DNA from: Moraxella canis | Lineage (GTDB): Bacteria; Pseudomonadota; Gammaproteobacteria; Pseudomonadales; Moraxellaceae | NCBI RefSeq assembly: GCF_002014965.1 | Contig: NZ_MUXT01000004.1 | Location: 1 to 64,000, forward strand | DNA: 64,000 nucleotides | Reading direction: 5' to 3' | Part shown: positions 36,018 to 45,457 of the stretch, piece by piece | Numbering within the stretch: the first letter of the stretch is position 1 | How the letters are laid out: the number at the start of each line of letters is the position of its first letter | Made by a program: the position numbers and the translations under genes | Notes under the pieces: model-generated | Seen by the model: only the letters and a program-made list of their open reading frames with translations | The model's database searches: none | Told to the model about the DNA's origin: nothing

Positions 36018-36047
36018 AAAAAAGGGCTTGCACACTGGCAAACCTTT
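36018..36047 (-). terminator. Terminator of the tRNA (CAT) gene
   Basis: Imperfect minus-strand hairpin with one bulge, ending in six T, just past the tRNA 3' end. Confidence 0.5.
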
Positions 36048-36064
36048 GATTATTAAGGTAAAAA

Positions 36065-36141
36065 TGGTAGGCCCAGCAGGACTTGAACCTGCGACCAAAG
36101 GATTATGAGTCCTCTGCTCTAACCAACTGAGCTATAGGCCC
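36065..36141 (-). tRNA. tRNA with CAT anticodon (Ile2 or Met)
   Basis: 77-nt cloverleaf including CCA. The D arm is GCTCAGTTGGTTAGAGC, the anticodon loop CTCATAA and the T arm GCAGGTTCAAGTCCTGC. The G27-T43 pair, anticodon stem GAGGA/TCCTT and variable loop TGGTC resemble the lysidine-modified tRNA-Ile2 of E. coli more than elongator tRNA-Met. The first acceptor pair is G-T. Identity is not certain. Confidence 0.9.
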
Positions 36142-36154
36142 AAATTTAGATAAT

Positions 36155-36187
36155 AAAAAAACCAATGATGACTGTCACTGGCTTTTT
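36155..36187 (-). terminator. Terminator after tRNA-Leu
   Basis: Minus-strand stem CCAGTGA/TCATTGG (one G-U pair) flanked by A5 and followed by seven T, between the two tRNA genes. Confidence 0.65.
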
Positions 36188-36192
36188 AAATT

Positions 36193-36277
36193 TGGTGGGG
36201 ACGGAGAGACTCGAACTCTCACACCTCGCGGCGCTGGAACCTAAATCCAGTGCGTCTACCAATTCCGCCACGTCCCC
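36193..36277 (-). tRNA. tRNA-Leu (TAG)
   Basis: 85-nt class II tRNA with encoded CCA. The acceptor is GGGGACG/CGTCCCC, the anticodon loop TTTAGGT (TAG), with a long variable arm (CGCCGCGAGGTG) and the T arm GAGAGTTCGAGTCTCTC. Confidence 0.95.
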
Positions 36278-36328
36278 AAGTTGTTTTTCAAGCAATCTAC
36301 GCATGACTGCGCGTTCTTGATGTTGGGT

Positions 36329-36356
36329 ATTATATAGACTTTTAAAATTTTGGCAA
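36329..36356 (-). promoter_or_regulatory. Promoter of tRNA-Leu
   Basis: On the minus strand TTGCCA (36356-36351), a 16-nt spacer and TATAAT (36334-36329), about 50 nt before the tRNA. Confidence 0.7.
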
Positions 36357-36430
36357 GCTTTTTTTTGATAAAATGATGACAATCTCATAAAAATTTTATA
36401 AACTTTTGATTTTATTGATGATTTATGGAC

Positions 36431-37525
36431 TCATTTCACCTGTTTGTCAAATTCTATGGTGGGATCTGGAAGATTTTCACGGATTTTTTGGGAAAATTCT
36501 GCTGACGATATGGGATTTTGATGGGTGTATTGGTCAACTTTTGGATTGATAAGCGCCCGAGTTTTTAATTCATTGAAACTTAACTCTGTGTCAATCATTC
36601 CAATTTCGTATAGATACTCAGGCAAGCGACCTGATAATAAGATGCGATAGTCATTGGGTATGGCGCGTATTGGATCCATCAAATCAAATATCGCTGTTGT
36701 GCAGTTATCTAATAGTGTATTGTACCAAGAAGGGTGCGCGGCAAGAGTTTCAGCCGCGCGCAAATAAGCTAAAAACAGCTCGCGGATTTCGCTGCTCGGC
36801 AATGACAGCGGATAAAGATAAACGCGCTCACCGCGGGCATTGCTGCGAGTGTAGATGATGTCTTTTTCATCAGCGGCGATGATGGTCATCTCATATTGAC
36901 GAAAAAACCCGCCAATGGATGAAAAACTTTCGCCAATTTCTTTGCGTATTTCAAAAGAAACGGCTATCCGCTGACCATCATCAAAGCCGAATGAAAGCAA
37001 AGTATGTCCAATATTGTCGTTATCCCAAATTGAGACGATCAAATCCAACGACTTAATTTGGGATAAATCATAACTGCGCACTTCCCATCTGGGCACATAT
37101 TCAGTTTTGCTGATCCATTCAAAATTTCTGACATTTTCGACAGTGACTTGATCGCCGATTTGATGAAATCGGATTTGTTCTTCAACTTCATCCTGCCAAG
37201 GTCGATCATTGCTTGGCTTTTGAGTATATAGCCAAAAGCTTACAATGCTAAGTGCAGCTGTTAATAGCAGCGTCTGAGTAGCCGCTGAGCGCCGAAGGGT
37301 GCATAAATAAGTGATGGGTAGCGCCACCATGGCAGGATAGGTTGCCAGACCAAATGGCCTGTGTACATATAAAGCCAATACGCCCCATGCCGTCCAAAGC
37401 GCAAACGCTGAGTGCAGCGAAAACGATGCCAAATAAGCTGAATATACCGAGCTGGGCTTTGTGAATGGATTTAGGCGCTGTAATTTGTGTCGAAACTGAT
37501 CGGACTTAAGTGGTATCATGGTCAT
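36431..37525 (-). CDS. DUF4105 / Lnb N-terminal-domain-like membrane protein
   Basis: Membrane protein (364 residues) with two or three N-terminal helices (about residues 28-100) and a large periplasmic DUF4105 domain. The family is now often named after Lnb, a lipoprotein acyl-transferring enzyme of Gram-positive bacteria. The expected His lies in IGHTLLSFGFDDGQR and the expected Cys in LDNCTTAIFD; in Lnb the Cys acts as nucleophile. Other conserved blocks are VSFEIRKE and GERVYLYPLSLP. Whether this protein handles lipoproteins in this organism is inference. No strong ribosome site precedes either candidate ATG (37525 or 37519). Confidence 0.75.
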   Translation of the reverse strand: MTMIPLKSDQFRHKLQRLNPFTKPSSVYSAYLASFSLHSAFALWTAWGVLALYVHRPFGLATYPAMVALPITYLCTLRRSAATQTLLLTAALSIVSFWLYTQKPSNDRPWQDEVEEQIRFHQIGDQVTVENVRNFEWISKTEYVPRWEVRSYDLSQIKSLDLIVSIWDNDNIGHTLLSFGFDDGQRIAVSFEIRKEIGESFSSIGGFFRQYEMTIIAADEKDIIYTRSNARGERVYLYPLSLPSSEIRELFLAYLRAAETLAAHPSWYNTLLDNCTTAIFDLMDPIRAIPNDYRILLSGRLPEYLYEIGMIDTELSFNELKTRALINPKVDQYTHQNPISSAEFSQKIRENLPDPTIEFDKQVK

Positions 37526-37605
37526 TGATCAAATAATTTTTAATCATCATAGCATATATGATAAACTTATTGATAAGAATTATTTGGAGACTAAAGGAAT
37601 CAACA

Positions 37606-37917
37606 ATGATCACTGAACTTAAAATCACTGAATTTACACCGACTAAAAATCAAGTAATCTGGGATGTGCGAGACGCCCAAAAGTATCAAGAAGGGCATAT
37701 CGAATATGCGGTCAATCATCCGCTTGATACGATTAATAAAGCGCTTTTGGATGCCACAAAGGGTGATATTTATGTGCTGTGTGGCGGCGGTACTAAGGCA
37801 CAAAAAGCAGCAGCATTAATCAATGAGTTAGATCATGAGCGCCGTGTTATTCATTTAACTGGTGGTACGCGCGGTGCGATCGCCAGCGGCATGGTGATTA
37901 TTACAGAGTCAGATTGA
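37606..37917 (+). CDS. Single-domain rhodanese-like protein
   Basis: Cytosolic sulfurtransferase fold (103 residues). The N-terminal VIWDVRDAQKYQEGHI block and the active-site loop VLCGGGTKA with the catalytic Cys are typical of single-domain rhodaneses. AAGGA lies 8 nt before ATG 37606, and the 16 in-frame codons upstream are not rhodanese-like. It is divergent from the DUF4105 gene. The sulfur acceptor is unknown. Confidence 0.85.
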   Translation: MITELKITEFTPTKNQVIWDVRDAQKYQEGHIEYAVNHPLDTINKALLDATKGDIYVLCGGGTKAQKAAALINELDHERRVIHLTGGTRGAIASGMVIITESD

Positions 37918-37983
37918 GTTTGATAAATTTCTTATTAAAATCAATCACTTGTAAAATTTATGACAAATTATAGAAATTAGTGG

Positions 37984-38012
37984 TTGACAGCTTGGGGTCT
38001 TAGTTGTATTAT
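37984..38012 (+). promoter_or_regulatory. Promoter of the Pro-Arg-His tRNA operon
   Basis: TTGACA (37984-37989), exactly 17 nt and TATTAT (38007-38012), followed by ACGCACC, 48 nt before the first tRNA. This is one of the closest matches to the sigma-70 consensus in the window. Confidence 0.8.
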
Positions 38013-38060
38013 ACGCACCACAACGACGAGCTGATAACAAAAAGCTTGAAGTGATGAAAT

Positions 38061-38137
38061 CGGAGTGTAGCGCAGCTTGGTAGCGCATCTGCTTTGGGAG
38101 CAGAGGGTCGGGGGTTCGAATCCCTCCACTCCGACCA
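38061..38137 (+). tRNA. tRNA-Pro (TGG)
   Basis: 77 nt with encoded CCA. The acceptor is CGGAGTG/CACTCCG, the anticodon loop TTTGGGA (TGG) and the T arm CGGGGGTTCGAATCCCTC. It is first in a three-tRNA operon. Confidence 0.95.
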
Positions 38138-38192
38138 TTTAAAGCCGAACAGGCTTTTTTTGTTGGCATTGTCAACATACTAAGCCACTCGA

Positions 38193-38269
38193 GCGCCTGT
38201 AGCTCAGTTGGATAGAGCATCTGCCTTCTAAGCAGGTGGTCGCAGGTTCGAATCCTGCCAGGCGCGCCA
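38193..38269 (+). tRNA. tRNA-Arg (TCT)
   Basis: 77 nt with encoded CCA. The acceptor is GCGCCTG/CAGGCGC, the anticodon loop CTTCTAA (TCT) and the T arm GCAGGTTCGAATCCTGC. Confidence 0.95.
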
Positions 38270-38286
38270 TATGCCTGCATTACTAT

Positions 38287-38363
38287 GGCGGCTATAGCTC
38301 AGTTGGTAGAGCCCCGGGTTGTGATCTCGGTTGTCGTGGGTTCGAGTCCCATTAGTCGCCCCA
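38287..38363 (+). tRNA. tRNA-His (GTG)
   Basis: 77 nt with encoded CCA and the extra 5' G (G-1) opposite C73 that marks tRNA-His. The anticodon loop is TTGTGAT (GTG). Wobble pairs lie at G4-T69 and in the anticodon stem. Confidence 0.95.
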
Positions 38364-38368
38364 TATTC

Positions 38369-38405
38369 AAAAATCCTATCAATAGGTTATTGATGGGATT
38401 TTTTT
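38369..38405 (+). terminator. Terminator of the tRNA operon
   Basis: Long stem (about 16 bp with one G-U pair, 38369-38384 with 38389-38404) ending in a run of seven T. Confidence 0.85.
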
Positions 38406-38436
38406 GTTGCCTTATTTGAAATTATTGGGTGAATCA

Positions 38437-38465
38437 TTGTCATAAAAAGGTCTTTACTGTACAAT
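38437..38465 (+). promoter_or_regulatory. Promoter of thiG
   Basis: TTGTCA (38437-38442), a 17-nt spacer and TACAAT (38460-38465), about 80 nt before thiG. No TPP riboswitch (THI box) is recognisable in the leader. Confidence 0.6.
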
Positions 38466-38543
38466 ATTTCGGCGTATTTAATGATTATTAATCAATCAAA
38501 GCATGATTAATGCTGAATTCTTAGACGTTATAAGGGGTTTGAT

Positions 38544-39326
38544 ATGTCGGATAAATTGATTATTGGTAGCAGAACTTTTGAGTCGCGCTTGCTGGTTGGT
38601 ACAGGTAAATATAAAGATCTTAATGAAACCAAAGATGCCATTGAAGCCAGCGGCGCTCAAATTGTCACCGTCGCGATTCGCCGAACCAACATCGGTCAAA
38701 ATAAAGATGAGCCGAATCTTTTGGATGTGATTTCCCCAAATAAATATACCATTTTGCCTAATACGGCAGGCTGCTTTGATGCCGATAGCGCCATTCGTAC
38801 CTGTATGCTGGCGCGAGAGCTGCTTGATGGCCATAATCTGGTGAAGCTTGAAGTGCTTGGTGATGAGAAGAATTTATATCCAAATGTCATCGAGACCGTC
38901 AAAGCGGCACAAGTACTGATTGAGGATGGATTTGAGGTGATGGTTTATACATCAGATGATCCCATCGTCGCCAAAGAGCTTGAGAGCATGGGCTGTGTGG
39001 CAATCATGCCACTTGGCAGTTTGATTGGTTCGGGGCTTGGGTTGTTAAATCGTCATACATTAAGTTTGATTATTGAGCAGACCCAAGTACCTGTACTGGT
39101 CGATGCAGGCGTGGGTACGGCATCAGATGCAGCGATCGCCATGGAGCTTGGATGTGATGGGGTCTTGATGAACACTGCCATCGCTCACGCCAAAAATCCA
39201 GTGTTGATGGCTTCAGCGATGAACCATGCGGTGGTAGCAGGTCGAGAAGCTTTCTTGGCGGGGCGTATGCCAGCACGCTATATGGCACAAGCAAGCTCAC
39301 CGCAGACAGGATATTTTTTCAAATAA
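38544..39326 (+). CDS. thiG: Thiazole synthase
   Basis: TIM-barrel enzyme (260 residues) that builds the thiazole phosphate of thiamine from DXP, dehydroglycine (or glycine imine) and ThiS-thiocarboxylate. Conserved segments include [40 protein letters not shown] and [20 protein letters not shown] precedes the ATG. The sulfur carrier thiS is often next to thiG, but neither the ~140 nt upstream nor the downstream gene encodes it. Confidence 0.95.
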   Translation: MSDKLIIGSRTFESRLLVGTGKYKDLNETKDAIEASGAQIVTVAIRRTNIGQNKDEPNLLDVISPNKYTILPNTAGCFDADSAIRTCMLARELLDGHNLVKLEVLGDEKNLYPNVIETVKAAQVLIEDGFEVMVYTSDDPIVAKELESMGCVAIMPLGSLIGSGLGLLNRHTLSLIIEQTQVPVLVDAGVGTASDAAIAMELGCDGVLMNTAIAHAKNPVLMASAMNHAVVAGREAFLAGRMPARYMAQASSPQTGYFFK

Positions 39327-39470
39327 TCCGACGATGCCTTAAACTGGGCAGTCTTAGCCTGATTTGACCTTAAAATACTTAGCAGCGACAAAAATAAAAA
39401 TTTGAGGACTTATCATTAACCCAAAATTTTGTTATCATAGAACACTTTTTGGGTTAAGGGGTCTTGGATT

Positions 39471-40877
39471 ATGCGTGCGCTAAGCATTGTTGATTCACTA
39501 TTTTTATTACTAGAAAATGCCAAACAGCCAATGCATGTGGCTGGCATTTGTGTTTTTGAGCTGCCCGAAGATCAAGATGAAGCCAGCTTTATCAATGAGC
39601 TTGCCAATCGAATCGACCCTGATGCCATCCCTAATTTCCCATTTAATCAAGTGCTTTATCATAGGGTTGCTTGGAAAACCATTCGCAAATTTCATATCGA
39701 CCGCCATTGTTATCAGCACAGTCTACAAACTGGCAAGATGTCGGAGGCGCTCGCTCAAATCTCAAGACTGCATGAGCGTCAATTAGATCGCACCAGACCG
39801 CTATGGGAGCTGCATTTATTTGATAATCTTGAGCCAGAAACACAAGGCGGATCTAAGCGGTTTTTGTTGTACCTAAAAGTTCATCATGCAATGATGGATG
39901 GCGTCGCCGCGATGAGATTGTTTCAGCGTTCGCTGTCACATTCGCCTGATGAAAAGCTGTCCAAGCCAATTTGGTTGAGAGACATTCGCCGTAAAGGGTC
40001 AAGCTTTGCGATGGATAAAAAGTCGATTTTAGGGCATTTTAAAGATCAAATTGTGGGTCTAAAGCCAGTCTATCAAGAGCTTAAGTCTGATTATCAGCTG
40101 AGCCAAACCGCCTCATCTCAGACACCAAAAACACAGTTTATCAGTAGCTTACAGGCACCGTCATCCATACTCAATCAGCGGATTGGTACCAGTCGCCACA
40201 TTTCTGTCACGACACTAAAAAAAGCACGTTTTGTGCAGATCGCCAAACAGCTCAATGTCAGCACCAATGACATGATCTTGGCGGTGTGCTCATCAGCCGT
40301 CAGGGCTTATCTGATTTCACAAAACGCCTTGCCTGATGCGCCATTGATTGCTTTTGTGCCGACATCATTGCGTAAAAATGACACCGCAATTGGTAATCAA
40401 ATCTCATTCATTCCTACCAATTTGGGCACAGATAATCCCGATCCTATCATGCGACTGATGGTGATTCATGACAGTATGCAGGCGGGCAAAGGGCGTATTG
40501 GGCGCATGACTCAACCTGAGTTTATTAACTATACCGCAGCGCACTATGCTTGGGCGGGGGTGAATTTGGCGACACGAGCATTTCCAACCAAGCAAGCATT
40601 TAATCTGATCATCTCAAATATCCCTGGTGATGACACACCGTTGTATTTAAGTGGTGCGCGTCTGACAGCGATGTATCCTGTCTCGGTGCTGCTTGATGGG
40701 CAGGCACTGAATATCAGCTTTACCAATTATCAAGATTGTATTGATTTTGGGATCACCGCTTGCCAAGCAGCGCTGCCAAACATCCAATCTTTGCCATCGC
40801 TGCTTGCAAAAGCGCTTGATGAGTATGAAAGTCTCTGTGATGACAAGAACAGCCAACATCCAGTTGCTGAGAGCTGA
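39471..40877 (+). CDS. Wax ester synthase / acyl-CoA:diacylglycerol acyltransferase
   Basis: WS/DGAT-family acyltransferase (468 residues) making wax esters or triacylglycerol from acyl-CoA and an alcohol or diacylglycerol. The catalytic HHxxxDG motif is HHAMMDG. The N-terminus (LSIVDSLFLLLENAKQPMHV) and the conserved NISFTNYQDCIDFGI region near the C-terminus match the Acinetobacter-type enzymes. AAGGGG precedes the ATG. It is monocistronic with a shared terminator. Confidence 0.9.
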   Translation: MRALSIVDSLFLLLENAKQPMHVAGICVFELPEDQDEASFINELANRIDPDAIPNFPFNQVLYHRVAWKTIRKFHIDRHCYQHSLQTGKMSEALAQISRLHERQLDRTRPLWELHLFDNLEPETQGGSKRFLLYLKVHHAMMDGVAAMRLFQRSLSHSPDEKLSKPIWLRDIRRKGSSFAMDKKSILGHFKDQIVGLKPVYQELKSDYQLSQTASSQTPKTQFISSLQAPSSILNQRIGTSRHISVTTLKKARFVQIAKQLNVSTNDMILAVCSSAVRAYLISQNALPDAPLIAFVPTSLRKNDTAIGNQISFIPTNLGTDNPDPIMRLMVIHDSMQAGKGRIGRMTQPEFINYTAAHYAWAGVNLATRAFPTKQAFNLIISNIPGDDTPLYLSGARLTAMYPVSVLLDGQALNISFTNYQDCIDFGITACQAALPNIQSLPSLLAKALDEYESLCDDKNSQHPVAES

Positions 40878-40906
40878 TGTCTATTAAACTCATTGATCTT
40901 TTGAAA

Positions 40907-40941
40907 AAAATCCGCTGAATGCCTAACATTCGGCGGATTTT
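40907..40941. terminator. Bidirectional terminator
   Basis: 15-bp stem with one G-U pair (40907-40921 with 40927-40941), A-rich and T-rich flanks, between the convergent WS/DGAT and metG genes. Confidence 0.88.
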
Positions 40942-40953
40942 ATAATTGTGCGG

Positions 40954-43008
40954 TTATGCCAAAGTGGCGCCAATCGGCATTTGATCAGGCAGGGTGATCA
41001 CGGTTAATTGTCCGTCTTTTTCGGCGGATAAAATCATCCCCTCTGAGATACCAAACTTCATCTTGCGGGGTGCCAAATTGGTCACACAAACCACCTTTTT
41101 ACCGGTCAGCTCCTCAGGCTGATAAAATTTGGCGATACCGCTAAATACATTGCGAGTAGTTTGTTCACCGATATCTAAGGTGAATTGTAATAGCTTATCT
41201 GCACCCTCAACGCGTTGGCAGTCAACCACATGTGCCACTTGCATTGTCACTTTGGCAAAATCATCAATGCTGATATGATCGCCAGTTTGTACGGCTGATT
41301 TTTTGTTAGATTGTTGCTGATTGGTATTTTTGGTAGGCTTTGACTCAGTCAAGCTTTCTTTTGAATCATTGACCATGGCACTGATTTTATCCTTTTCGAT
41401 ACGCTGCATGAGCGGTGAAAAGGCATTGATGGTGTGCGCTGTTAGGTGCTGATGGCGAGACTCAAAATCCAAACTATCGACATTTAAAAATGCTTTGGCT
41501 TGCTCTGATAATTTAGGCAAAATGGGCGCAAGATAAATGACAAGCTTATGGAAAATATTGAGTGCGACCGTACAAACCGCCTGAACCTCCTCGATTTTGC
41601 CTTCTTTATTGAGCGCCCAAGGCTTATGAGTGTCGATATATTCATTGGCTTTGTCGGCGCACGCCATGATTAGGCGGGTAGCTTTAGAAAATTCGCGTGC
41701 TTCATAAGCGGCGGCAATCTCATCGCCCGCTGCAATGATATCTTCCAAAAGCTTGGGTTCAGATAAGCTGTCGGCAAGTTTGCCTGCATTATTTTTATGG
41801 ATAAATCCTGCCGAACGCGACGCGATATTGACCACTTTACCAACCAAATCTGAATTGACTTTTTGCATAAAATCATCCAGATCAAGGTTAATGTCTTCAA
41901 CGTTTGCTGATAGTTTGCTAGCAAAATAATAGCGCAAATATTCAGGATTTAGATGAGACAGATAAGTTTCTGCTTTGATAAAGGTGCCACGCGACTTGCT
42001 CATTTTTTCGCCATTGACGGTCAAAAAACCATGCGCATTGATGGCTGTCGGCGTACGGTAGCCAGCGCCTTCAAGCATGGCTGGCCAAAACAGCGCATGA
42101 AAATACACGATGTCTTTTCCGATAAAATGATACAGCTCGGTTTGACTGTCCTTATTAAAATATTCGTCAAAATCTATGCCATTACGCTCACACAGATTTT
42201 TAAAGCTTGCCATGTAGCCCACAGGCGCATCAAGCCAAACATAAAAATATTTGTCTGGTTCGCCGGCGGGGGTATTGGGAATTTTAAAGCCAAAATATGG
42301 CGCATCACGGCTGATGTCCCAAGGCGCAAGACCGGCTTCAAACCACTCAGACAACTTGTTATAAATGGCGGGCTGAAGGCGTCCGTCCGCTTTTGTCCAT
42401 GTCTTTAAAAAGTCATCAAACTGCGGTAAATCAAAAAAATAGTGTTTTGATGACTTGATGACAGGCACTGAGTTAGAAAGCGTGGAATACGGGTTTTTTA
42501 GTTCAGTGGCATTATAGGTGCTTGAGCAGACTTCGCAGTTATCGCCGTATTGGTCGGGTGCGCCGCATTCAGGGCAGTCGCCCTTGACGAAGCGATCCGC
42601 CAAAAATAGCCCCTTTTCAGTATCAAACAGCTGCTCAACATCTTTAGTGAAGATGTAGCCATTTTCTTGTAATTTGGTATAAATTTCTTGGGAAAAGTGC
42701 TCATTTTCAGGGCTGTGTGTTGAGTAATAATTATCAAAATCAACGAAAAATCCTGCAAAGTCCTTCTCATGGCTTGCCTTGACCGTGGCGATCTGCTCTT
42801 CGGGTGTGACGCCATTGGCTTCGGCTTTGAGCATGATGGCGGTGCCGTGTGCGTCATCGGCGCACACATAAGTCACGGTATGGCCCATGGCTTTCATGGC
42901 ACGCACCCAAATGTCGGTTTGGATATACTCAACCAGATGCCCCAAATGAATTGGACCATTGGCATAAGGCAAAGCGCTAGTAACTAAAATTTTGCGGTTC
43001 GTTGTCAT
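40954..43008 (-). CDS. metG: Methionyl-tRNA synthetase
   Basis: Class I synthetase (684 residues). The HIGH-type motif is HLGH near residue 21, the zinc knuckles are [17 protein letters not shown], and the KMSKS loop is [11 protein letters not shown] Gln/Lys/Ser-rich linker leads to a C-terminal tRNA-binding (EMAP/Trbp111-like) domain ending in [24 protein letters not shown] 43006-43008 is chosen (GGGA upstream, and the conserved N-terminus [13 protein letters not shown] begins 5 residues later); the frame is open for 49 codons upstream. It is divergent from cysS. Confidence 0.95.
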   Translation of the reverse strand: MTTNRKILVTSALPYANGPIHLGHLVEYIQTDIWVRAMKAMGHTVTYVCADDAHGTAIMLKAEANGVTPEEQIATVKASHEKDFAGFFVDFDNYYSTHSPENEHFSQEIYTKLQENGYIFTKDVEQLFDTEKGLFLADRFVKGDCPECGAPDQYGDNCEVCSSTYNATELKNPYSTLSNSVPVIKSSKHYFFDLPQFDDFLKTWTKADGRLQPAIYNKLSEWFEAGLAPWDISRDAPYFGFKIPNTPAGEPDKYFYVWLDAPVGYMASFKNLCERNGIDFDEYFNKDSQTELYHFIGKDIVYFHALFWPAMLEGAGYRTPTAINAHGFLTVNGEKMSKSRGTFIKAETYLSHLNPEYLRYYFASKLSANVEDINLDLDDFMQKVNSDLVGKVVNIASRSAGFIHKNNAGKLADSLSEPKLLEDIIAAGDEIAAAYEAREFSKATRLIMACADKANEYIDTHKPWALNKEGKIEEVQAVCTVALNIFHKLVIYLAPILPKLSEQAKAFLNVDSLDFESRHQHLTAHTINAFSPLMQRIEKDKISAMVNDSKESLTESKPTKNTNQQQSNKKSAVQTGDHISIDDFAKVTMQVAHVVDCQRVEGADKLLQFTLDIGEQTTRNVFSGIAKFYQPEELTGKKVVCVTNLAPRKMKFGISEGMILSAEKDGQLTVITLPDQMPIGATLA

Positions 43009-43335
43009 AAAAATCCCATTAATTGTAAAATCGCTATAAAATGGCGTTATTATAGCCCATATCAGTGGTAAAATCATCCAAAACCCAGTCACATCACCCA
43101 AACTGATGATGACACATCCATCAAAACTGCCGTCGCCAAATGAATCGATGCTCAAACAGCACCATCATCAAATCTTTTGCAAATTTACTGAAATCTAAAG
43201 AAAAATTTGCTATTATGAGTGGTTAATCGTCATATTTTAAGCCCACATCAAACATAACCAATTTGCCTATCCTTAGGGCAGCTTGATCGGTGGCTTAAGT
43301 GATCATCACTATTTTATTGTTTGGAAAATAAGATC
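43009..43335. other. Divergent promoter region metG/cysS
   Basis: About 330 bp without a gene. It contains a minus-strand TATAAT (43049-43054) for metG and an extended -10 (TGC-TATTAT, TATTAT at 43211-43216) for cysS. Nothing else convincing is seen in the middle. Confidence 0.5.
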
Positions 43336-44778
43336 ATGAGCGCATTACGCCAAACCCAAAAAGACCTACAGCTTTATGATACCCTAAGCGCAACCAAGCG
43401 CACATTTAAGCCGATTGAAGCGGGTAAAATAGGCATCTATGTCTGCGGCATGACGGTCTATGACTACTGCCACATGGGTCATGCCCGCGTGATGGTGGGG
43501 TTTGATGTGATTGTGCGTTGGCTAAGAGCGATTGGCTTTGATGTCAATTATGTGCGCAATATCACCGATATTGACGACAAAATCATTCACCGGGCCAATG
43601 AAAATGGCGAAACCATCACTGATCTGACCGACCGGTTTATCGCTGCGATGTGGCAAGACGAAAAATCGCTCGGCTGCCAATCGCCCAACATGGAGCCGCG
43701 CGCTACCGAGCATATCGAAAATATGCAAGATCTTATTCATGGTTTGATGAATAAAGACTTGGCGTACCAAGGCAATGGCGGTGATGTGTATTATGCTGTC
43801 GATAAATTTCCCGACTATGGCAAATTATCAAAGCGTAAACTCGATGACATGCAAGCCGGCGCATCAGAGCGCGTCAGTGCAGCAGACGATAAGCAAAACC
43901 CATTTGATTTCGTGCTGTGGAAAGCAGCCAAACCCTCTGAGCCACATTGGCAATCACCGTGGGGACTGGGTCGCCCAGGTTGGCACATTGAGTGTAGTGC
44001 GATGAGTACATGCTGCTTGGGTGAGACATTTGATATTCATGGCGGGGGGCATGATTTGCAATTTCCGCATCATGAAAACGAAATCGCCCAATCTGAAGGC
44101 GTCAGCGGAAAAACCTATGCCAATCATTGGATGCATATGGGCTTTATTAATATTGATGGCGAAAAAATGAGCAAATCTTTGGGCAATTTTTTCACCATTC
44201 GCGAAGTGGTGGATAAATTTCATCCTGAAACGGTGCGCTTTTTCTTATTATCTAGCCACTATCGCAGCCCAGTGAATTTTTCTGATACCGCACTCAAAGA
44301 AAGCCATACGGCGCTGTCACGCATTTATCAATCGCTAAAATCTGCTGAAAACTTCGGCTCAATCTCAATCTCACCAAGCGCTTGGGAGAGTCAGGCAGGT
44401 CAAGAATTCGCCAAAGCGATGAATGATGACTTTAATACCCCAAAAGCGGTGAGCGTACTTTTTGGTATCGTGGCGGAGATCAATCGAGCAATAAAAGCAG
44501 GTGAGCACCAAAAAGCAGTCCAAGAAGCTACCATTCTAAAGACGCTGTCTTCGGTGCTGAATATCGCCCAATCATCGCCTAATGAGTTTTTGCAAGCCCA
44601 TATCGGCAGCACCCGCGACGGCTTGAGCGATGCTGCCATCGCTGCCAAGATCGTGGAGCGCCAAAAAGCCAAAGCCGATAAAGACTTTGTCAAGGCAGAC
44701 GCCATCCGTGATGAGCTAAAATCGCAAGGTATTGAGCTTGAAGACAGCCGAGCTGGCACGACTTGGCGACGCATATAA
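43336..44778 (+). CDS. cysS: Cysteinyl-tRNA synthetase
   Basis: Class I synthetase (480 residues). The zinc-binding N-terminus has [18 protein letters not shown] (containing the HIGH-type HMGH), further zinc ligands in WHIECSAMS and [14 protein letters not shown], and the KMSKS loop [10 protein letters not shown]. The C-terminal helical and anticodon-binding parts are normal. It is a little longer than E. coli CysS (461). ATG 43336 is preferred over an in-frame TTG 15 nt earlier. Confidence 0.95.
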   Translation: MSALRQTQKDLQLYDTLSATKRTFKPIEAGKIGIYVCGMTVYDYCHMGHARVMVGFDVIVRWLRAIGFDVNYVRNITDIDDKIIHRANENGETITDLTDRFIAAMWQDEKSLGCQSPNMEPRATEHIENMQDLIHGLMNKDLAYQGNGGDVYYAVDKFPDYGKLSKRKLDDMQAGASERVSAADDKQNPFDFVLWKAAKPSEPHWQSPWGLGRPGWHIECSAMSTCCLGETFDIHGGGHDLQFPHHENEIAQSEGVSGKTYANHWMHMGFINIDGEKMSKSLGNFFTIREVVDKFHPETVRFFLLSSHYRSPVNFSDTALKESHTALSRIYQSLKSAENFGSISISPSAWESQAGQEFAKAMNDDFNTPKAVSVLFGIVAEINRAIKAGEHQKAVQEATILKTLSSVLNIAQSSPNEFLQAHIGSTRDGLSDAAIAAKIVERQKAKADKDFVKADAIRDELKSQGIELEDSRAGTTWRRI

Positions 44779-44842
44779 CACATAAGGGGTTTTAAGTTTG
44801 ATCTGTGTGACAGGACTTGAGCGACCGTTTACCAAAATGCTC

Positions 44843-44870
44843 TTGTAATTATGCTAAAAACACCCATAAT
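44843..44870 (+). promoter_or_regulatory. Promoter of the cytochrome c5 gene
   Basis: TTGTAA (44843-44848), a 16-nt spacer and CATAAT (44865-44870), about 30 nt before the start. Confidence 0.55.
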
Positions 44871-44902
44871 AAAGACTCATTTCATTACATGAGAGTGTTC
44901 TT

Positions 44903-45196
44903 ATGAAAACTATGATCTCGCTGTTAATGGTCCTGGGTTTGACTGCGGTCTCAACTGCGCACGCTGATGTGAGCCAAACTTATACCAAAAGCTGTGCAGC
45001 TTGTCATGATAGTGGTACTTTTAATGCGCCCAAAAAAGGCGATGTCGCCACATGGAATCGCCTAAATCAGCAAAAAGGTAAAGAAGCATTGATCAAATCC
45101 ACTCGCCAAGGGATGCCGCAGATGCCTGCCATGGGGCTGTGCCAAAATTGTACAGACAAAGACTTTGCTGAACTGATTGAATACATGAGTAAATAG
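44903..45196 (+). CDS. Cytochrome c5
   Basis: Small periplasmic monohaem cytochrome (97 residues). The signal peptide is about 1-21 (cleaved near AHA-DV) and the haem motif is CAACH. The axial Met is probably in GMPQMPAMG, and a second cysteine pair, GLCQNCTD, is the extra disulfide typical of cytochrome c5. It probably carries electrons to a terminal oxidase or a denitrification enzyme, and the c4 gene lies next to it, but the partner cannot be read here. Confidence 0.92.
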   Translation: MKTMISLLMVLGLTAVSTAHADVSQTYTKSCAACHDSGTFNAPKKGDVATWNRLNQQKGKEALIKSTRQGMPQMPAMGLCQNCTDKDFAELIEYMSK

Positions 45197-45331
45197 AGCA
45201 AAGGGCGATAATCAATCTGCTTGGCTGCCTCTAAATGTTCATCCATCTGCTGATTTTGTCAATAAAATCACGATTATTTGAAAAAAATGTTACTAAAACC
45301 ACAATTTTTGTAGGAAAATTTACCCAACTCT

Positions 45332-45340
45332 TGCTATAAT
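45332..45340 (+). promoter_or_regulatory. Extended -10 promoter of the cytochrome c4 gene
   Basis: TGC-TATAAT, with TATAAT at 45335-45340, about 120 nt before the start. No strong -35. Confidence 0.5.
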
Positions 45341-45457
45341 AGCGAAAGTTACTTAGATGAATTGTCATCAGTGGTTTTTTGAATTATAAATGATGGGCTA
45401 AATTCAGATTTAGCCATAGTATCACCCAAGACTTAGCCAAGTTAGTAGGAAATTATT

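Noticed and set aside
38405-38543. Possible TPP riboswitch before thiG
   Set aside because: The leader is short and A/T-rich, with no recognisable THI box segments.
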